A stretch of DNA of 64,000 nt from Alphaproteobacteria bacterium. GTDB lineage: Bacteria; Pseudomonadota; Alphaproteobacteria; Micavibrionales; Micavibrionaceae. Below are positions 18,276-29,500 of the stretch, piece after piece. Below the pieces are notes generated by a model. It saw nothing but the letters and a program-made list of their open reading frames with translations. It was not told the DNA's origin and did no database searches. The stretch is taken from positions 1 through 64,000 of the forward strand of contig NZDE01000011.1 in the NCBI GenBank assembly GCA_002690045.1, written 5' to 3'. The translations under genes were made by a program, and so were the position numbers. Position 1 is the first letter of the stretch; every line of letters starts with the position of its first letter.

Positions 18276-19820
18276 ATGACTATGGCGGCACAAAAAACGG
18301 AAACTGAAGCACAAGCTGGAAATAAAGATATGAAGGAAATCGTTGCGCTATGTAAGCGTCGCGGCTTTATCTTCCCTGCGTCTGAGATTTATGGCGGCTT
18401 TAACGGCTTTTGGGATTACGGCCCATTGGGTGCAGAGCTTAAAAATAATATCCGTGATTTGTGGTGGAAAGCTATGGTCACAACGCCGCCACTTGGCCCT
18501 GATGGTCAACCATTACAAATCGTGGGCTTAGACAGCTCAATCATTCAGAACCCAAAACTTTGGGAAGCATCTGGCCACACAACCAGTTTCTCTGACCCGA
18601 TGGTTGATTGCCGCGAAACGAAAAAACGTTACCGTGCTGACCACCTTTTAATCTACAAAGATAGAGGCGGCGCATTGCCTTGGGTTGCGGTATTTGAAGG
18701 TGATGAAGCTGATGAAGACGCAGCAAAGCGTATGAAGAAGGTCGCAAAAAATATTTCAGTTGAAAACTGTGATGTTAGCGTTTTAACAGACCTTGAAGTA
18801 TCAGATTTTGAAAAAATCATTGGCCCAGACGCTAAAGAAGTCGGCACATTGACTGAGCCAAAAGAGTTTAACTTGATGTTCAAAACTTATGTTGGTGCGA
18901 CAGCAAGTGAAGATAACGTTGCATACCTTCGTCCAGAGACATGTGGCGGTATATTTGTAAACTACCGTAACGTGCTTGATACAGCGCGCGTAAAAGTGCC
19001 TTTTGGCATTGCGCAAATTGGTAAGGCTTATCGTAACGAAGTTACACCACGTAACTTCATTTTCCGTTCACGTGAATTTGAACAAATGGAAATGGAATGG
19101 TTCTGCCACCCTGATGACGCGGCGGAATGGCGTCAATTCTGGATTGATGAACGTACAAAATGGTGGAAATCCATCGGCCTTAAAGACACAAGCCTTATTC
19201 ACCGCGAACATGATGCAGATGAACTTGCACACTACGCAAAAGAAGGCGTTGGTACAGTGGATATTGAATTCCAATTCCCATTTAGCTGGCCTGGCTTTGG
19301 TGAGCTTGAAGGCGTTGCGCACCGCTGCGATTACGACCTTAGTAAGCACCAAGAGCATTCTGGTCAGAAAATGGAATATATTGACCCACACACAAATGAG
19401 CGTTACATCCCACACGTGATTGAGCCTGCCTCTGGCTTAACACGCGGTGTGTTAGCAGTTATCTGTGATGCATATACAGTTGATGAAAGCCGTCCAAGTG
19501 GTGTGTTTATGGACTTCCACCCGTCTGTAGCGCCTAAGAAAGCTGCGATCCTTCCGCTTACGGCTAAAGGCGCGCACCCAGAGATTGCAACGAAGCTTTA
19601 TATGGAACTGCGTGAACATTACGCGATTGATTTGGATATTAAACAAAACATTGGTAAGCGTTATGCCCGTCAGGATGAGATTGGTACACCATATTGTTTC
19701 ACTATTGATGACCAAACTGCTGAAGATGGTACAGTCACCGTACGTGACCGTAATACAATGGCGCAGGAACGTATCCATCTTGACAACATCTTGTCATTCT
19801 TACGCGAGAAAATAGGTTAA
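18276..19820 (+). CDS. glyQS: Glycyl-tRNA synthetase, single-chain dimeric type
   Basis: 514-aa class II synthetase of the alpha2 type (as in Firmicutes, archaea and eukaryotes). N-terminal motif 1 region: CKRRGFIFPASEIYGGFNGFWDYGPLGAELKNNI, then GLDSSIIQNPKLWEASGHTTSFSDPMVDC; motif 2 includes FGIAQIGKAYRNEVTPRNFIFRSREFEQMEMEWF; motif 3 is PASGLTRGVLAV-like. The C-terminal anticodon domain follows. Most Proteobacteria instead use separate GlyQ and GlyS chains, so this form is unexpected here and may have come by transfer. Gor follows by 4 bases. Confidence 0.95.
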   Translation: MTMAAQKTETEAQAGNKDMKEIVALCKRRGFIFPASEIYGGFNGFWDYGPLGAELKNNIRDLWWKAMVTTPPLGPDGQPLQIVGLDSSIIQNPKLWEASGHTTSFSDPMVDCRETKKRYRADHLLIYKDRGGALPWVAVFEGDEADEDAAKRMKKVAKNISVENCDVSVLTDLEVSDFEKIIGPDAKEVGTLTEPKEFNLMFKTYVGATASEDNVAYLRPETCGGIFVNYRNVLDTARVKVPFGIAQIGKAYRNEVTPRNFIFRSREFEQMEMEWFCHPDDAAEWRQFWIDERTKWWKSIGLKDTSLIHREHDADELAHYAKEGVGTVDIEFQFPFSWPGFGELEGVAHRCDYDLSKHQEHSGQKMEYIDPHTNERYIPHVIEPASGLTRGVLAVICDAYTVDESRPSGVFMDFHPSVAPKKAAILPLTAKGAHPEIATKLYMELREHYAIDLDIKQNIGKRYARQDEIGTPYCFTIDDQTAEDGTVTVRDRNTMAQERIHLDNILSFLREKIG

Positions 19821-19824
19821 TTAA

Positions 19825-21189
19825 ATGCCAAATAATAATCATTATGATTTCTTTGTAATTGGTGCTGGGTCGGGCGGTGTGCGTTCGGCCCGCATTGCTG
19901 CCGGACATGGCGCTAAAGTCGGTATTGCTGAAGGTAATCCGCTTGGTGGGACATGTGTGAACCTTGGCTGCGTTCCTAAAAAGCTTTACGCCTATGCGTC
20001 AGATTACCACATGGATTTTGAAGATTCCCGTGGTTATGGCTGGCATAGCGGAAAGCCCCTTTTTGATTGGAGCGTCCTAAAAGCGAAGAAAGATAATGAA
20101 ATCGCGCGCCTTAATGGTATTTATGGTCGTTTGCTTGAAAATTCAGGTGTAACTTTACATGAAGGTTTTGCAGAGTTTCTTGATGCCAACACCGTAAAAA
20201 TCGGCAAAGATATTATCACGGCAGATAAAATCCTTATTGCCGTTGGCGGCGTGCCAACACGTCCGACATTTGAAGGTGCGGAATATGTTTTGGTGTCTGA
20301 TGATGTGTTTATGCGCGATGAATGGCCGCAGGATATAACCATCCTTGGCGGCGGTTATATTGCTGTTGAAATGGCGCATATCTTCCATGGTTTAGGGCAT
20401 ACAGTGAATTTAATCTATCGCGGTCCCCTATTCTTGCGTGGTTTTGATGATGATTTGCGCCAAGGTCTTGCGCATGAAATGGAAAAACAAGGCATCAATA
20501 TTGTATTTGAAGATAATATCAAGCGCGTTGAATCCAATGATGGTGGCAAGGAAGTCTTCCTTGAAAGCGGTAAGTCCTTTGAAACTGGTGAAATCATCGC
20601 CGCAATTGGACGTACCCCAAAAACAGAGAAGCTTGGCCTTGGTAAGGCGGGCGTAAACACCGATGATAAAGGCAATATCCCTGTTAACGGCAACTACGAA
20701 ACGAATGTGCCGCATATTTATGCTGTGGGTGATGTGTCGAGCATGTATCAGCTAACGCCTGTAGCGATTAAAGAAGGTCACTTTCTTGCTGATGATTTGT
20801 TCGGGCCAAAAGGCAGCGCAAAAACTGTGCAGTATGAAAATGTAGCGACAGCCGTCTTTTCGCATCCGCCAATTGGTACAGTTGGAATGACTGAGGCCGA
20901 GGCACGCGCAAAGGGTTTTGATGTAGAGATATTCAGAACTAGCTTCCGCGCGATGAAATACACATTGCCGGGGCGTGAAGAAAAAACCATGATGAAATTG
21001 GTAGTTGATAAGGCAACGGACAAAGTACTTGGCATTCACATGCTCGGCCTAGATTCGCCTGAAATTATTCAGGCTATGGCAATTGCCCTTAATGCAGGGG
21101 CAACCAAGGCTATATTTGACCGCACGATGCCAGTACACCCAACATCATGTGAAGAATTTGTAACAATGCGTGAGCCCGTATCATCATAA
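19825..21189 (+). CDS. gor: Glutathione-disulfide reductase
   Basis: 454-aa FAD/NADPH enzyme reducing glutathione disulfide. N-terminal FAD motif VIGAGSGGVRSARIAA; redox-active disulfide GGTCVNLGCVPKK (Cys44/Cys49); NAD(P)-binding segment ILGGGYIAVEMAHIFHGLGHTVNLIYRG; FAD-contact YAVGDVSS; and C-terminal catalytic His in MPVHPTSCEEFVTM. The HPTSxEE signature supports glutathione over dihydrolipoamide or mercuric reductases. It lies directly after glyQS and 21 bases before the DAHP synthase gene. Confidence 0.93.
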   Translation: MPNNNHYDFFVIGAGSGGVRSARIAAGHGAKVGIAEGNPLGGTCVNLGCVPKKLYAYASDYHMDFEDSRGYGWHSGKPLFDWSVLKAKKDNEIARLNGIYGRLLENSGVTLHEGFAEFLDANTVKIGKDIITADKILIAVGGVPTRPTFEGAEYVLVSDDVFMRDEWPQDITILGGGYIAVEMAHIFHGLGHTVNLIYRGPLFLRGFDDDLRQGLAHEMEKQGINIVFEDNIKRVESNDGGKEVFLESGKSFETGEIIAAIGRTPKTEKLGLGKAGVNTDDKGNIPVNGNYETNVPHIYAVGDVSSMYQLTPVAIKEGHFLADDLFGPKGSAKTVQYENVATAVFSHPPIGTVGMTEAEARAKGFDVEIFRTSFRAMKYTLPGREEKTMMKLVVDKATDKVLGIHMLGLDSPEIIQAMAIALNAGATKAIFDRTMPVHPTSCEEFVTMREPVSS

Positions 21190-21210
21190 CGGCGTTAAAG
21201 GATTAGAGTA

Positions 21211-22599
21211 ATGGCACAAGAAATTAAGAAAGAGCAAAATGCAATGGCGGATAACTGGGCACCGAATAGCTGGAGATTAAAAGAAGCGCTGCAGCTTCCA
21301 AATTATCCTGACCAAGGAAAGCTACGTGAGACTGAAGAGATTATCGGCCAAATGCCGCCGCTTGTTTTTGCCGGTGAAGCGCGCCGCCTTAAAGAACATT
21401 TGGGTAAGGTTGCCAATGGTCAAGCCTTTGTCTTGCAAGGTGGTGACTGCGCCGAAAGTTTTGCCGAGTTTAATGCTGTTAAAATCCGTGATACATTCCG
21501 TGTGCTCATGCAAATGGCGATTGTCATGACTTATGGCGGGTCAATTCCTGTTGTTAAAATGGGGCGTATGGCCGGTCAATTTGCGAAACCACGTTCATCT
21601 GATACAGAAACAAAAGGCGGCGTAACACTACCAAGTTACCGTGGTGATATTATTAACAGCCTTGAATTCACCGAAGAAGCACGCGTTCCATCGCCTAAAC
21701 GTATGTTACGTGCTTACAACCAATCCGCAGCAACATTAAACTTGCTTCGCGCCTTTGCCAAAGGTGGTTATGCGGATCTACACAAAATCACTAAATGGCA
21801 ACTTGATTTTGCGCAGAATACAGCGCAAGCCAAGCGCTATGAAGCATTAAGCGAGCGTATTACGGATGCCCTACGCTTTATGGAGGCGTGTGGCATTACT
21901 GGTGAACAAATGCCAGAAGTAATCCGCGAAACTGAGTTTTACACATGCCATGAAGCCCTATTGTTGCCTTATGAAGAAGCTTTGGTACGTACGGATAGTA
22001 TCACAGGCGATTATTACGATTGTTCGGCACATTTTCTTTGGATTGGTGCGCGTACAAACCAGGCTGAAAATGCACAAATTGAATTTGTTCGTGGCATTAA
22101 GAACCCACTTGGTCTGAAAGTTCCGCCGAGCACGAATGCCGACGATCTCATTCGTTTGATTGATACATTAAACCCAGAAGATGAAGCTGGTCGCTTAACT
22201 TTAATTGCGCGTATGGGCGCAGGTAATGTTGAAGAAAAACTTACCCCGCTAGTCCGCCGCGTTAAAGAAGAAGGCCGCAAGGTCGCTTGGGTATGTGACC
22301 CAATGCACGGCAATGTTGAAACAGCAGATTCTGGCTACAAAACGCGCCGCTTTGAAAATATCTTGGCCGAAGTGAACGAATTTTTCGATGTTCACCAAAC
22401 CGAAGGTACGCATGCTGGTGGCGTTCATTTAGAAATGACAGGTCAGGACGTGACAGAATGTACTGGCGGACTATATGATATTAAAGATGAAGATTTATCA
22501 AACCGTTATCACACGCATTGTGACCCACGCCTAAATGCGTCACAAGCGCTTGAAATGGCTTTCTTAATTGCGGATCGTCTTAAAGACTTGAAGAAGTAG
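21211..22599 (+). CDS. Class II 3-deoxy-D-arabino-heptulosonate-7-phosphate synthase
   Basis: 462-aa plant-type (AroH-II) DAHP synthase catalysing the first shikimate-pathway step from phosphoenolpyruvate and erythrose 4-phosphate. Typical segments: [61 protein letters not shown] and [20 protein letters not shown], with metal ligands in [20 protein letters not shown]. The start at 21211 has AGGATTAGAG upstream; ATG at 21244 is also possible. It is probably part of a glyQS-gor-DAHPS-nadE transcript. Confidence 0.95.
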   Translation: MAQEIKKEQNAMADNWAPNSWRLKEALQLPNYPDQGKLRETEEIIGQMPPLVFAGEARRLKEHLGKVANGQAFVLQGGDCAESFAEFNAVKIRDTFRVLMQMAIVMTYGGSIPVVKMGRMAGQFAKPRSSDTETKGGVTLPSYRGDIINSLEFTEEARVPSPKRMLRAYNQSAATLNLLRAFAKGGYADLHKITKWQLDFAQNTAQAKRYEALSERITDALRFMEACGITGEQMPEVIRETEFYTCHEALLLPYEEALVRTDSITGDYYDCSAHFLWIGARTNQAENAQIEFVRGIKNPLGLKVPPSTNADDLIRLIDTLNPEDEAGRLTLIARMGAGNVEEKLTPLVRRVKEEGRKVAWVCDPMHGNVETADSGYKTRRFENILAEVNEFFDVHQTEGTHAGGVHLEMTGQDVTECTGGLYDIKDEDLSNRYHTHCDPRLNASQALEMAFLIADRLKDLKK

Positions 22600-22610
22600 A
22601 AAGTGGCGTT

Positions 22611-24266
22611 ATGAACGCGGTATTACGCACAACTTTGGCACAAATCAACCCCGTTGTGGGCGATTTAAGCGGTAATGCAGCACGCATTATAACGCTTGCT
22701 AAGCAATATGCTGAAGAAACGGATATCATTGTTTTTCCTGAATTGGTGCTTTGTGGCTACCCACCAGAAGACTTGGTGCTTAAACCATTCTTTTTGGAAC
22801 GCTGTGAGACTGCACTTGATAGTATTGTGAAGGCTAGCGCTGATATAGATGTCGCATTAATTGTTTCTGCACCTGAGGCAGACGGTAAGTTTATCTATAA
22901 CACGGCATTTTTCATTGCTGGCGGCAAAGTGCTACATAAAAGCCGTAAGAAGCATTTGCCAAATTACGGCGTATTCGATGAAAAACGCATCTTTAATGAA
23001 GGTGATTTACCCAAAACCTTTAGCTATAAAGATGTAAATATCGGCATCATGACTTGCGAAGATATGTGGTTTGCGGATGTTACTAAATCATTCGAAAACC
23101 AAGGTGCACAGCTTATTATATCGCTTAACGCTAGCCCTTACGAAGTTGATAAGCACGATATTCGTAGCCATCATGCCCTGCAGCGTGCCCAAGAAAGTGG
23201 CTGCCCGCTTGTCTATTTAAACCAAATTGGTGGACAAGACGAAGTTGTCTTTGATGGGGCATCTTTTGTTATACAGGCAAGTGGTCAGGTGATTTGTAAG
23301 TTAAAAGCTTTTGAAGAAGACTTTGAGACCATTTCTTGGTATCAGGACAATAATAACGGCTATTTAGTAACAGAAACGTACCGCATAGAAGATGATCTAA
23401 GCACTGAAGAAAGCATGTATAGTGCCTGCGTCCTCGGTTTGCGTGATTATGTGTTTAAAAACGGCTTTAAAGGCGGCCTTATTGGCCTTTCAGGCGGCGT
23501 GGATAGCGCTTTGGCTGCTGCGATAGCTGTTGATGCCCTAGATGCATTAAACGTGCGCTGCGTGATGATGCCAACCGAATACACATCACAAATGAGCCTT
23601 GATGATGCGGCAGATTGCGCCAAGCGCCTTGGTGTGGTGTATGAAGATATAAACATTACCCCCGCATTTGATGCTTTCAAGACAATGATTCCTGATTTAC
23701 ATGGCGTTGCACATGAAAATATTCAGTCCCGTAGCCGCGGCGTAACGTTAATGGCATTATCAAACATGCATGGTTATATGGTTATTTCCACGGGAAATAA
23801 ATCAGAAATGGCCGTGGGCTATGCCACGCTATATGGTGACATGTGCGGCGGGTTTAACCCGTTAAAAGACCTTTATAAAACAGAAGTTTATGCCCTGACT
23901 AAGTGGCGAAATGCGCATAAGCCGGCCATAGGCCTAGGCCCTGAAGGTGAAGTTATACCGGAGCGTATAATCACACGCCCACCAAGTGCGGAGCTACGAC
24001 CAGATCAAACAGACCAAGACAGCCTGCCTGATTATGGTGCATTGGATGATATTCTGCGCTGCCTTGTTGAGCGTGATATGAGTATTGAGGCAATTGAGCG
24101 TCGCGGTCATGATAAGGCTTTGATTCAAAAAGTTTGGCGTTTATTGGATATTGCTGAATATAAACGCCGTCAAGCCTGTCCAGGCGTAAAGATTACATCG
24201 CGTGCTTTTGGGCGTGACCGCCGTTATCCCATCACAAATAAATTCTTTAATACAGTTGCAGAATAA
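22611..24266 (+). CDS. nadE: Glutamine-dependent NAD+ synthetase
   Basis: 551-aa two-domain enzyme that amidates nicotinic acid adenine dinucleotide. Residues about 1-260 are a nitrilase-type glutaminase with Glu44 (VFPELVLCGYPPEDLV), a Lys in KSRKKHLPNYGVFDEKR and a Cys in GIMTCEDMWF. Residues about 290-551 form the synthetase with the ATP-pyrophosphatase loop GLSGGVDSALAAA and STGNKSEMAVGYATLYGDMCGG. The presence of the glutaminase domain means glutamine rather than free ammonia can be used. Confidence 0.96.
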   Translation: MNAVLRTTLAQINPVVGDLSGNAARIITLAKQYAEETDIIVFPELVLCGYPPEDLVLKPFFLERCETALDSIVKASADIDVALIVSAPEADGKFIYNTAFFIAGGKVLHKSRKKHLPNYGVFDEKRIFNEGDLPKTFSYKDVNIGIMTCEDMWFADVTKSFENQGAQLIISLNASPYEVDKHDIRSHHALQRAQESGCPLVYLNQIGGQDEVVFDGASFVIQASGQVICKLKAFEEDFETISWYQDNNNGYLVTETYRIEDDLSTEESMYSACVLGLRDYVFKNGFKGGLIGLSGGVDSALAAAIAVDALDALNVRCVMMPTEYTSQMSLDDAADCAKRLGVVYEDINITPAFDAFKTMIPDLHGVAHENIQSRSRGVTLMALSNMHGYMVISTGNKSEMAVGYATLYGDMCGGFNPLKDLYKTEVYALTKWRNAHKPAIGLGPEGEVIPERIITRPPSAELRPDQTDQDSLPDYGALDDILRCLVERDMSIEAIERRGHDKALIQKVWRLLDIAEYKRRQACPGVKITSRAFGRDRRYPITNKFFNTVAE

Positions 24267-24318
24267 CGCAATTCGCGCTATGAAAATACTGTGAACCTAA
24301 CTTAAATAAGAGTAACAA

Positions 24319-25665
24319 ATGTCAGAACAAAACGTAAAAGTCCGCTTTGCCCCCTCTCCTACAGGCATGATGCATGTTGGAAATGCCCGTACAGCCTTAA
24401 TTACTTGGTTATTTGCGCGCTCACAGCAGGGTAAATTTCTTTTGCGTATTGATGATACTGACCAAGAGCGTTCAAAGAAAGAATATGAGGATGCTATCGT
24501 TGAAAGCCTTAAATGGCTCGGTGTTGATTGGGATGAAAATGCCCGCCAACGTGACCGTTTAGATCGCTATGATGAATGTATCGAAAAACTTAAATCTGAA
24601 GGTCGCATTTACGCATGCTATGAAACGGCGGATGAACTTGCGTTAAAGCGTAAAGTACAGCTCAACCGCGGCATGCCACCAATTTATGACCGCGCCGCAC
24701 TTGAATTAACTGACACAGACAAACAAAAATTTGAAGCTGAAGGCCGCACTCCACACTGGCGTTTTAAATTAAACCATACACCAATTGTCTGGAATGACCA
24801 TGTGCGCGGTGAAGTAAGCTTTAAAGGTGAAGATTTATCTGACCCTGTAGTTATCCGTGAAGATGGCAGCCCGCTTTATCACCTTTGTTCGGTTATTGAT
24901 GATGTTGATTATGGCATCACACATATTGTGCGTGGCGAAGACCATGTGTCAAACACGGCAACGCATATTCAAATGTTTGAAGCGCTTGGCGCGAAAGTTC
25001 CTGACTTTGCGCATTTACCGCTTCTGTCTGATGGTGAAGGCGGTAAATTGTCCAAGCGTCTTGGCTCACTTAGCATTATTGATATTCGAGATGACGATGG
25101 CTTAGAGGCCATGGCGGTTGTTAGCCTTATGTCCCGCCTTGGCACATCTGACCCTATTGAAGCATTTACTGATGTTCAGCCGATTATCGACAGCTTCTCA
25201 TTCTCTAAATTTGGACGTGGTACGCCTAAATTTGACCCAAATGAACTTCTACGTCTAAACAAAAAGATTTTGCATGAAACAAGTTATGCGGCTGTAAAAG
25301 ACCGTATCGGCATCGCAGAAATGGATGAAGAATTCTGGAATACAATCCGCCCGAACCTTAACAAGCTTGCGGATGCGAATGAGTGGTGGCATGTTATTAA
25401 CGGCCCTGTAACACCCGTTATTGAAGACGCGGAATATATAGAAGCCGCTGCATCCCTACTTCCAGAAGCGCCATGGAGTGAAGACACTTGGAAAGCATGG
25501 ACGGATGCGATTAAGGCGAAAACTGGCCGCAAGGGTAAGGAATTGTTTATGCCATTACGTCAGGCACTGACCGGAATGGCGCATGGCCCTGAGATGGCGT
25601 TCTTGCTGCCTTTGATTGGCGCGGAACGCACATTAAACCGCCTACAAGCCAAAAAAGCAGATTAA
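24319..25665 (+). CDS. gltX: Glutamyl-tRNA synthetase
   Basis: 448-aa class I synthetase. The HIGH-type signature appears as APSPTGMMHVGNARTAL and the KMSKS-type loop as GGKLSKRLGSLS. Also visible is LYHLCSVIDDVDYGITHIVRGEDHVSNTATHIQMFEALG. GatB is encoded near the right end of the window, so Gln-tRNA is probably made indirectly; many alphaproteobacteria have two gltX genes, one misacylating tRNA-Gln, and I cannot tell which this is. Confidence 0.94.
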   Translation: MSEQNVKVRFAPSPTGMMHVGNARTALITWLFARSQQGKFLLRIDDTDQERSKKEYEDAIVESLKWLGVDWDENARQRDRLDRYDECIEKLKSEGRIYACYETADELALKRKVQLNRGMPPIYDRAALELTDTDKQKFEAEGRTPHWRFKLNHTPIVWNDHVRGEVSFKGEDLSDPVVIREDGSPLYHLCSVIDDVDYGITHIVRGEDHVSNTATHIQMFEALGAKVPDFAHLPLLSDGEGGKLSKRLGSLSIIDIRDDDGLEAMAVVSLMSRLGTSDPIEAFTDVQPIIDSFSFSKFGRGTPKFDPNELLRLNKKILHETSYAAVKDRIGIAEMDEEFWNTIRPNLNKLADANEWWHVINGPVTPVIEDAEYIEAAASLLPEAPWSEDTWKAWTDAIKAKTGRKGKELFMPLRQALTGMAHGPEMAFLLPLIGAERTLNRLQAKKAD

Positions 25666-25686
25666 TAAAGACGTATACAGAGCATC

Positions 25687-26403
25687 ATGGCACACCCATC
25701 GATAATATTAATCAACCCACAAATGGGTGAGAATATTGGCGGCGCGGCGCGTGCCATGCTGAATTGTGGCCTTGATGATCTTAACATTGTGAATCCGCGT
25801 GATGGGTGGCCGAATGAACGCGCAGATGCAATGTCATCTGGCGCGCTTGAAAAAATGCCGCCTGTTGGTGTTTATAGCAATACAGCTGAGGCAATAGCAG
25901 ATTGTCATTACGTTTACGCCACTACGGCGCGCCCACGGGATATGGTTAAACCTGTATTTACAGCTGAAGAAGCAACCAATGATATGGCCGCGCGTATTGC
26001 CAATGGACAAAAATGCGCTGTGTTGTTTGGCGGCGAACGCGCGGGGCTTGATAATGATGATGTCGCGCGTGCGCATGCGATTATTACGATACCGCTAAAC
26101 CCAGACTTCACGTCACTCAATTTGGCGCAGGCGGTACTTCTCGTAAGTTATGAATTTTCCAAGCATATTGATTCGCTGAGGCCGCAAAATATTGATGTTG
26201 AGCCCGCCTCAGCTGAAGATATGAATAATCTGTTCCTACGCCTTGAAAATGCATTGGATGAAAAAGGTTTCTTTCACAACAAACACCGCCAAAGTGCGAC
26301 AATGCGCAACATTAAGAACATGATTTCTCGCGCAGAGCTTACTGACCAAGAAGTGCGCACCTATCATGGGATTATTTCCATGTTAATTAAGAATGATTCT
26401 TAA
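25687..26403 (+). CDS. TrmJ-like tRNA 2'-O-methyltransferase
   Basis: 238-aa SPOUT-class methyltransferase. Motifs: IILINPQMGENIGGAARAMLNCGLDDLNIVNPRDGWPNE (motif 1), VLFGGERAGLDNDDVARAHAIITIPLNPDFTSLNLAQAVLLVSYE (motifs 2 and 3, which form the SAM-binding knot). TrmJ methylates the ribose at position 32 of tRNAs. A C-terminal helical extension of about 70 residues is present as in TrmJ. It lies 21 bases after gltX, suggesting co-transcription. Confidence 0.88.
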   Translation: MAHPSIILINPQMGENIGGAARAMLNCGLDDLNIVNPRDGWPNERADAMSSGALEKMPPVGVYSNTAEAIADCHYVYATTARPRDMVKPVFTAEEATNDMAARIANGQKCAVLFGGERAGLDNDDVARAHAIITIPLNPDFTSLNLAQAVLLVSYEFSKHIDSLRPQNIDVEPASAEDMNNLFLRLENALDEKGFFHNKHRQSATMRNIKNMISRAELTDQEVRTYHGIISMLIKNDS

Positions 26404-26565
26404 ACAGAAAATTTCATCTTTTTTGGGATTTTCCTTGTTTTATCAAAATTAATATGCTTTTATCTTGCCATAATTATAAAAAATAGATGGGTGTGTTAGA
26501 TATATGTTTCGACTTGGTCGGGGCATAAGCTTTTTGTCGATAATCGCCTATTATGGGGGGACCAG

Positions 26566-29500
26566 ATGGCTGCTAACGCATCAAAAGATTTTAACAATAA
26601 TGCTGAATATTCAGCGCTATACAAGCGTGACGACTTACCATCTTTCTTTGGTTTAAACCAAGATCTATTCCACAATAAACAGCGTGAAAAGCGGACAAGT
26701 GTTACGTACTTCCCAAGTACAGGTTCCATCCAAGGTGTTGGCGCATTCGTTGAGCATAAAGATGATGGCAGCATAACATTAAAGATTGAACACTGGCTGC
26801 ACGAACCAAATAATAAAAATACACGCACCCCATTCCTTACACTTAATTTTAAGCCGCAAGATAAGAAACAAAGTACATTAGCCCTTGCAAGCGCTAAACT
26901 GCAAAACAAAAGCTTAAATGTAAATGATCCAAAAGTCGTCGCGCAGATCGAAGCCATGTATACAGAACTTGCGCAAGATTTGCGTAACGAACGTATTCCG
27001 CCAAATTTGATGGAGGCTGCCGCCGAATATAAATTCAAAACAGCAGCCATGCCCGGCATTTTTAAAACAGGCGCCGCTAAAAATGCATATACGCGCGCAG
27101 CAGGCCGCCCACAACGTACACTAGATATTCCAACCGACTACTTAGACAGCTTACTTGGTGTTGATCAGGAAGATACGCTTATAAGCGGTAAAGAACTGCG
27201 CCGGCGCTCAGTCCTTCGTAACCCTGAAGATAAAAGCAGCCAAGTTGTACAAGAACTTAGCTTTCGCCGCGGCAACACAGCGCGTGATAAGAAAACCTAT
27301 TTATCCGCAAATATAAGCTCTTCAAAGGGCCACGTGTCAATTGATGAAGGTAAGTCATCAGAGCTTTTCAATTTAGTCTTGCGTCCAAAGAACCGTGCGG
27401 CTGTTAGTGATGATAAGGCCATAACATCCATTAAGTCACTGACGATATGTGGTGCGAGCCTAGATAATAAAGACCACAAGGACCTTGTCCGCGGCTTGAA
27501 CTTTGTGCGTGACTTTACCGTCCCGACCCTTGCTGGCGTGCCTACTGATCCGCAAGAAATTATTCGTTACACGCACTTACAAGAAGAATTATCGCCCTTG
27601 CCTGAAATGGAAAAAGGCGAAAATTCACAAGTCTTTATCCGCGCTGTCGGCGGCAACCCGACGGACATTCACGTGAAGCATGAAGAAGAAGGCATTGGTG
27701 CGAACACATGGCATTACCATGTGCGCGAGAAAAACAGCAATGGCGGCATTGATGAAATTAATTTCGGTATTGATGCAGGTATTAAGCCGCTAAACACCAA
27801 GAAGACAGGTTATGATGGGTTCTTCTCATATCTAGGTGATTTCTTTGCGCACCGTACGAACGATAAGCACCGTCCTAAATTTCCAACTAAAGATTGGTTG
27901 ATTACCGAACGTCATATTGACCACATCAATGGCCTCGCTTTTGCCATTATGTCAGGGTACAAGATTGATACTGTTCACCTTTCTGAAACGTCAAAAGATG
28001 AGCTTATATCTCTTCTAAAATCGAACCGCGTTAAGCAAGAATGGTATCCTGAGTTCCACATTATTGAGCCAAATGAAGAGTTTAATATTGGTAGCGTCAA
28101 AATCAAAGCCATTGAAACACCACACTCGACCAAATCATATGCCTATCACCTCACCTTCCCGAATGGGACAAAGCATATGCATTTCGGGGATTCTAAGCTT
28201 TCACCTGTTGTTACACATGGTAAAGCGAGTGAAGAGGAATTGCTTGCTCAGCTTGAAGAACTAGGCCCCGTTGAAAGTGCGTTAATTGACTGTACGCGCA
28301 TTACACAAGAAGACGAAGCAAAGCCCGAAGATGACGTCGCGCTAGAAATTTTAGGTGATGTGATGTCTCAAGAAGGTAAGAATATTGTATCTTCGCAAAT
28401 CGGCTCCAACTTCCCGCGTCTACTTAGTAAGCTTGCTGTTGCAGGTCGTACTGGCCATGATATGGTTCTTTTTGGTCAGGCAATACACCGCGCGCGCAAG
28501 CAATTGAACATTAAATGTTTTGAAGATGATGAACGCACCAAGTTTATCGACCTTCTGCAAAAACTTGAATATTCACAGGAAGTCATTGACCGTGTGCGCT
28601 TATGTGAGAATACATTTAATGGCGTGTCAAAAGCTTTGGGTGTTGATGTTGTTAACTACTCCGCAAGCGGCAAAAAAGCACATAGCATTTTGAATAATGA
28701 ATCCCTTAAACCAGGTTGGCTTGTATTCACGGGTTCTCATTTTGAACCTAAATCTTGGATGCATCGTTTTGTGTACCGCACAGAACCCGCGCTTAAAAAT
28801 ATTCAGCATGAAAATTATTGGGTACTTGGCTCGCAATATGCCATACCGGGTAATGAACGTAATTATAACTACGGCTATGCAGATTTAGAGCGCCGTGGCT
28901 TTAATGTAATTCACCGCCATACATCGGGGCACGATGGTCAAGCTGCTTGGAAGAAGATGCTTGATAAAATCAAACCTAAATACGGTATAACTGGGCACGG
29001 TGACCAAGTGCAGCGTAAGGCAGGTACAGACTTCCTTGAAAAAGAAGGCATTGGCCCAGTTAACCCAACTGAACAAGATTTTGTTCAGGTTAAGCCGGGT
29101 AAGCTTTCAATTGAAGCGCAACACCCATCAATTCGTATTTATTATCGCTACCAACGCCCTGAAGACCAATATTACGGCTCAGTTGAGGATATTGATTTCT
29201 ATGCATCAAAATCACAGCCTGCACTTCGCAGTGAGGCTGGTGATTTAATTCGTGAAGCGCATGACCTTATGGCGCATCCGACCAATCAATTTAATGCAAA
29301 ACGTAAATCAGCATCAACATTGGTCGCAAGCGCTGGTGATGTTGAGGACTTTATGCTGAATATTACCGAAGCTAATCTTATCCCGAAAGAGCACCGTGTG
29401 ACGATGTCCCTTCCCGATTGGAAGCTTAGCAATGGTATTCTTAATGAATTTATGTATGACGTTGAAACGACTGGCTTAGGCCCTTATGCGCGCGTCCACC

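Noticed and set aside
26496-27059. 187-codon minus-strand frame at the start of the fusion gene
   Set aside because: It runs against the plus-strand start region; its sequence is Cys/Ser-rich and unlike any family.
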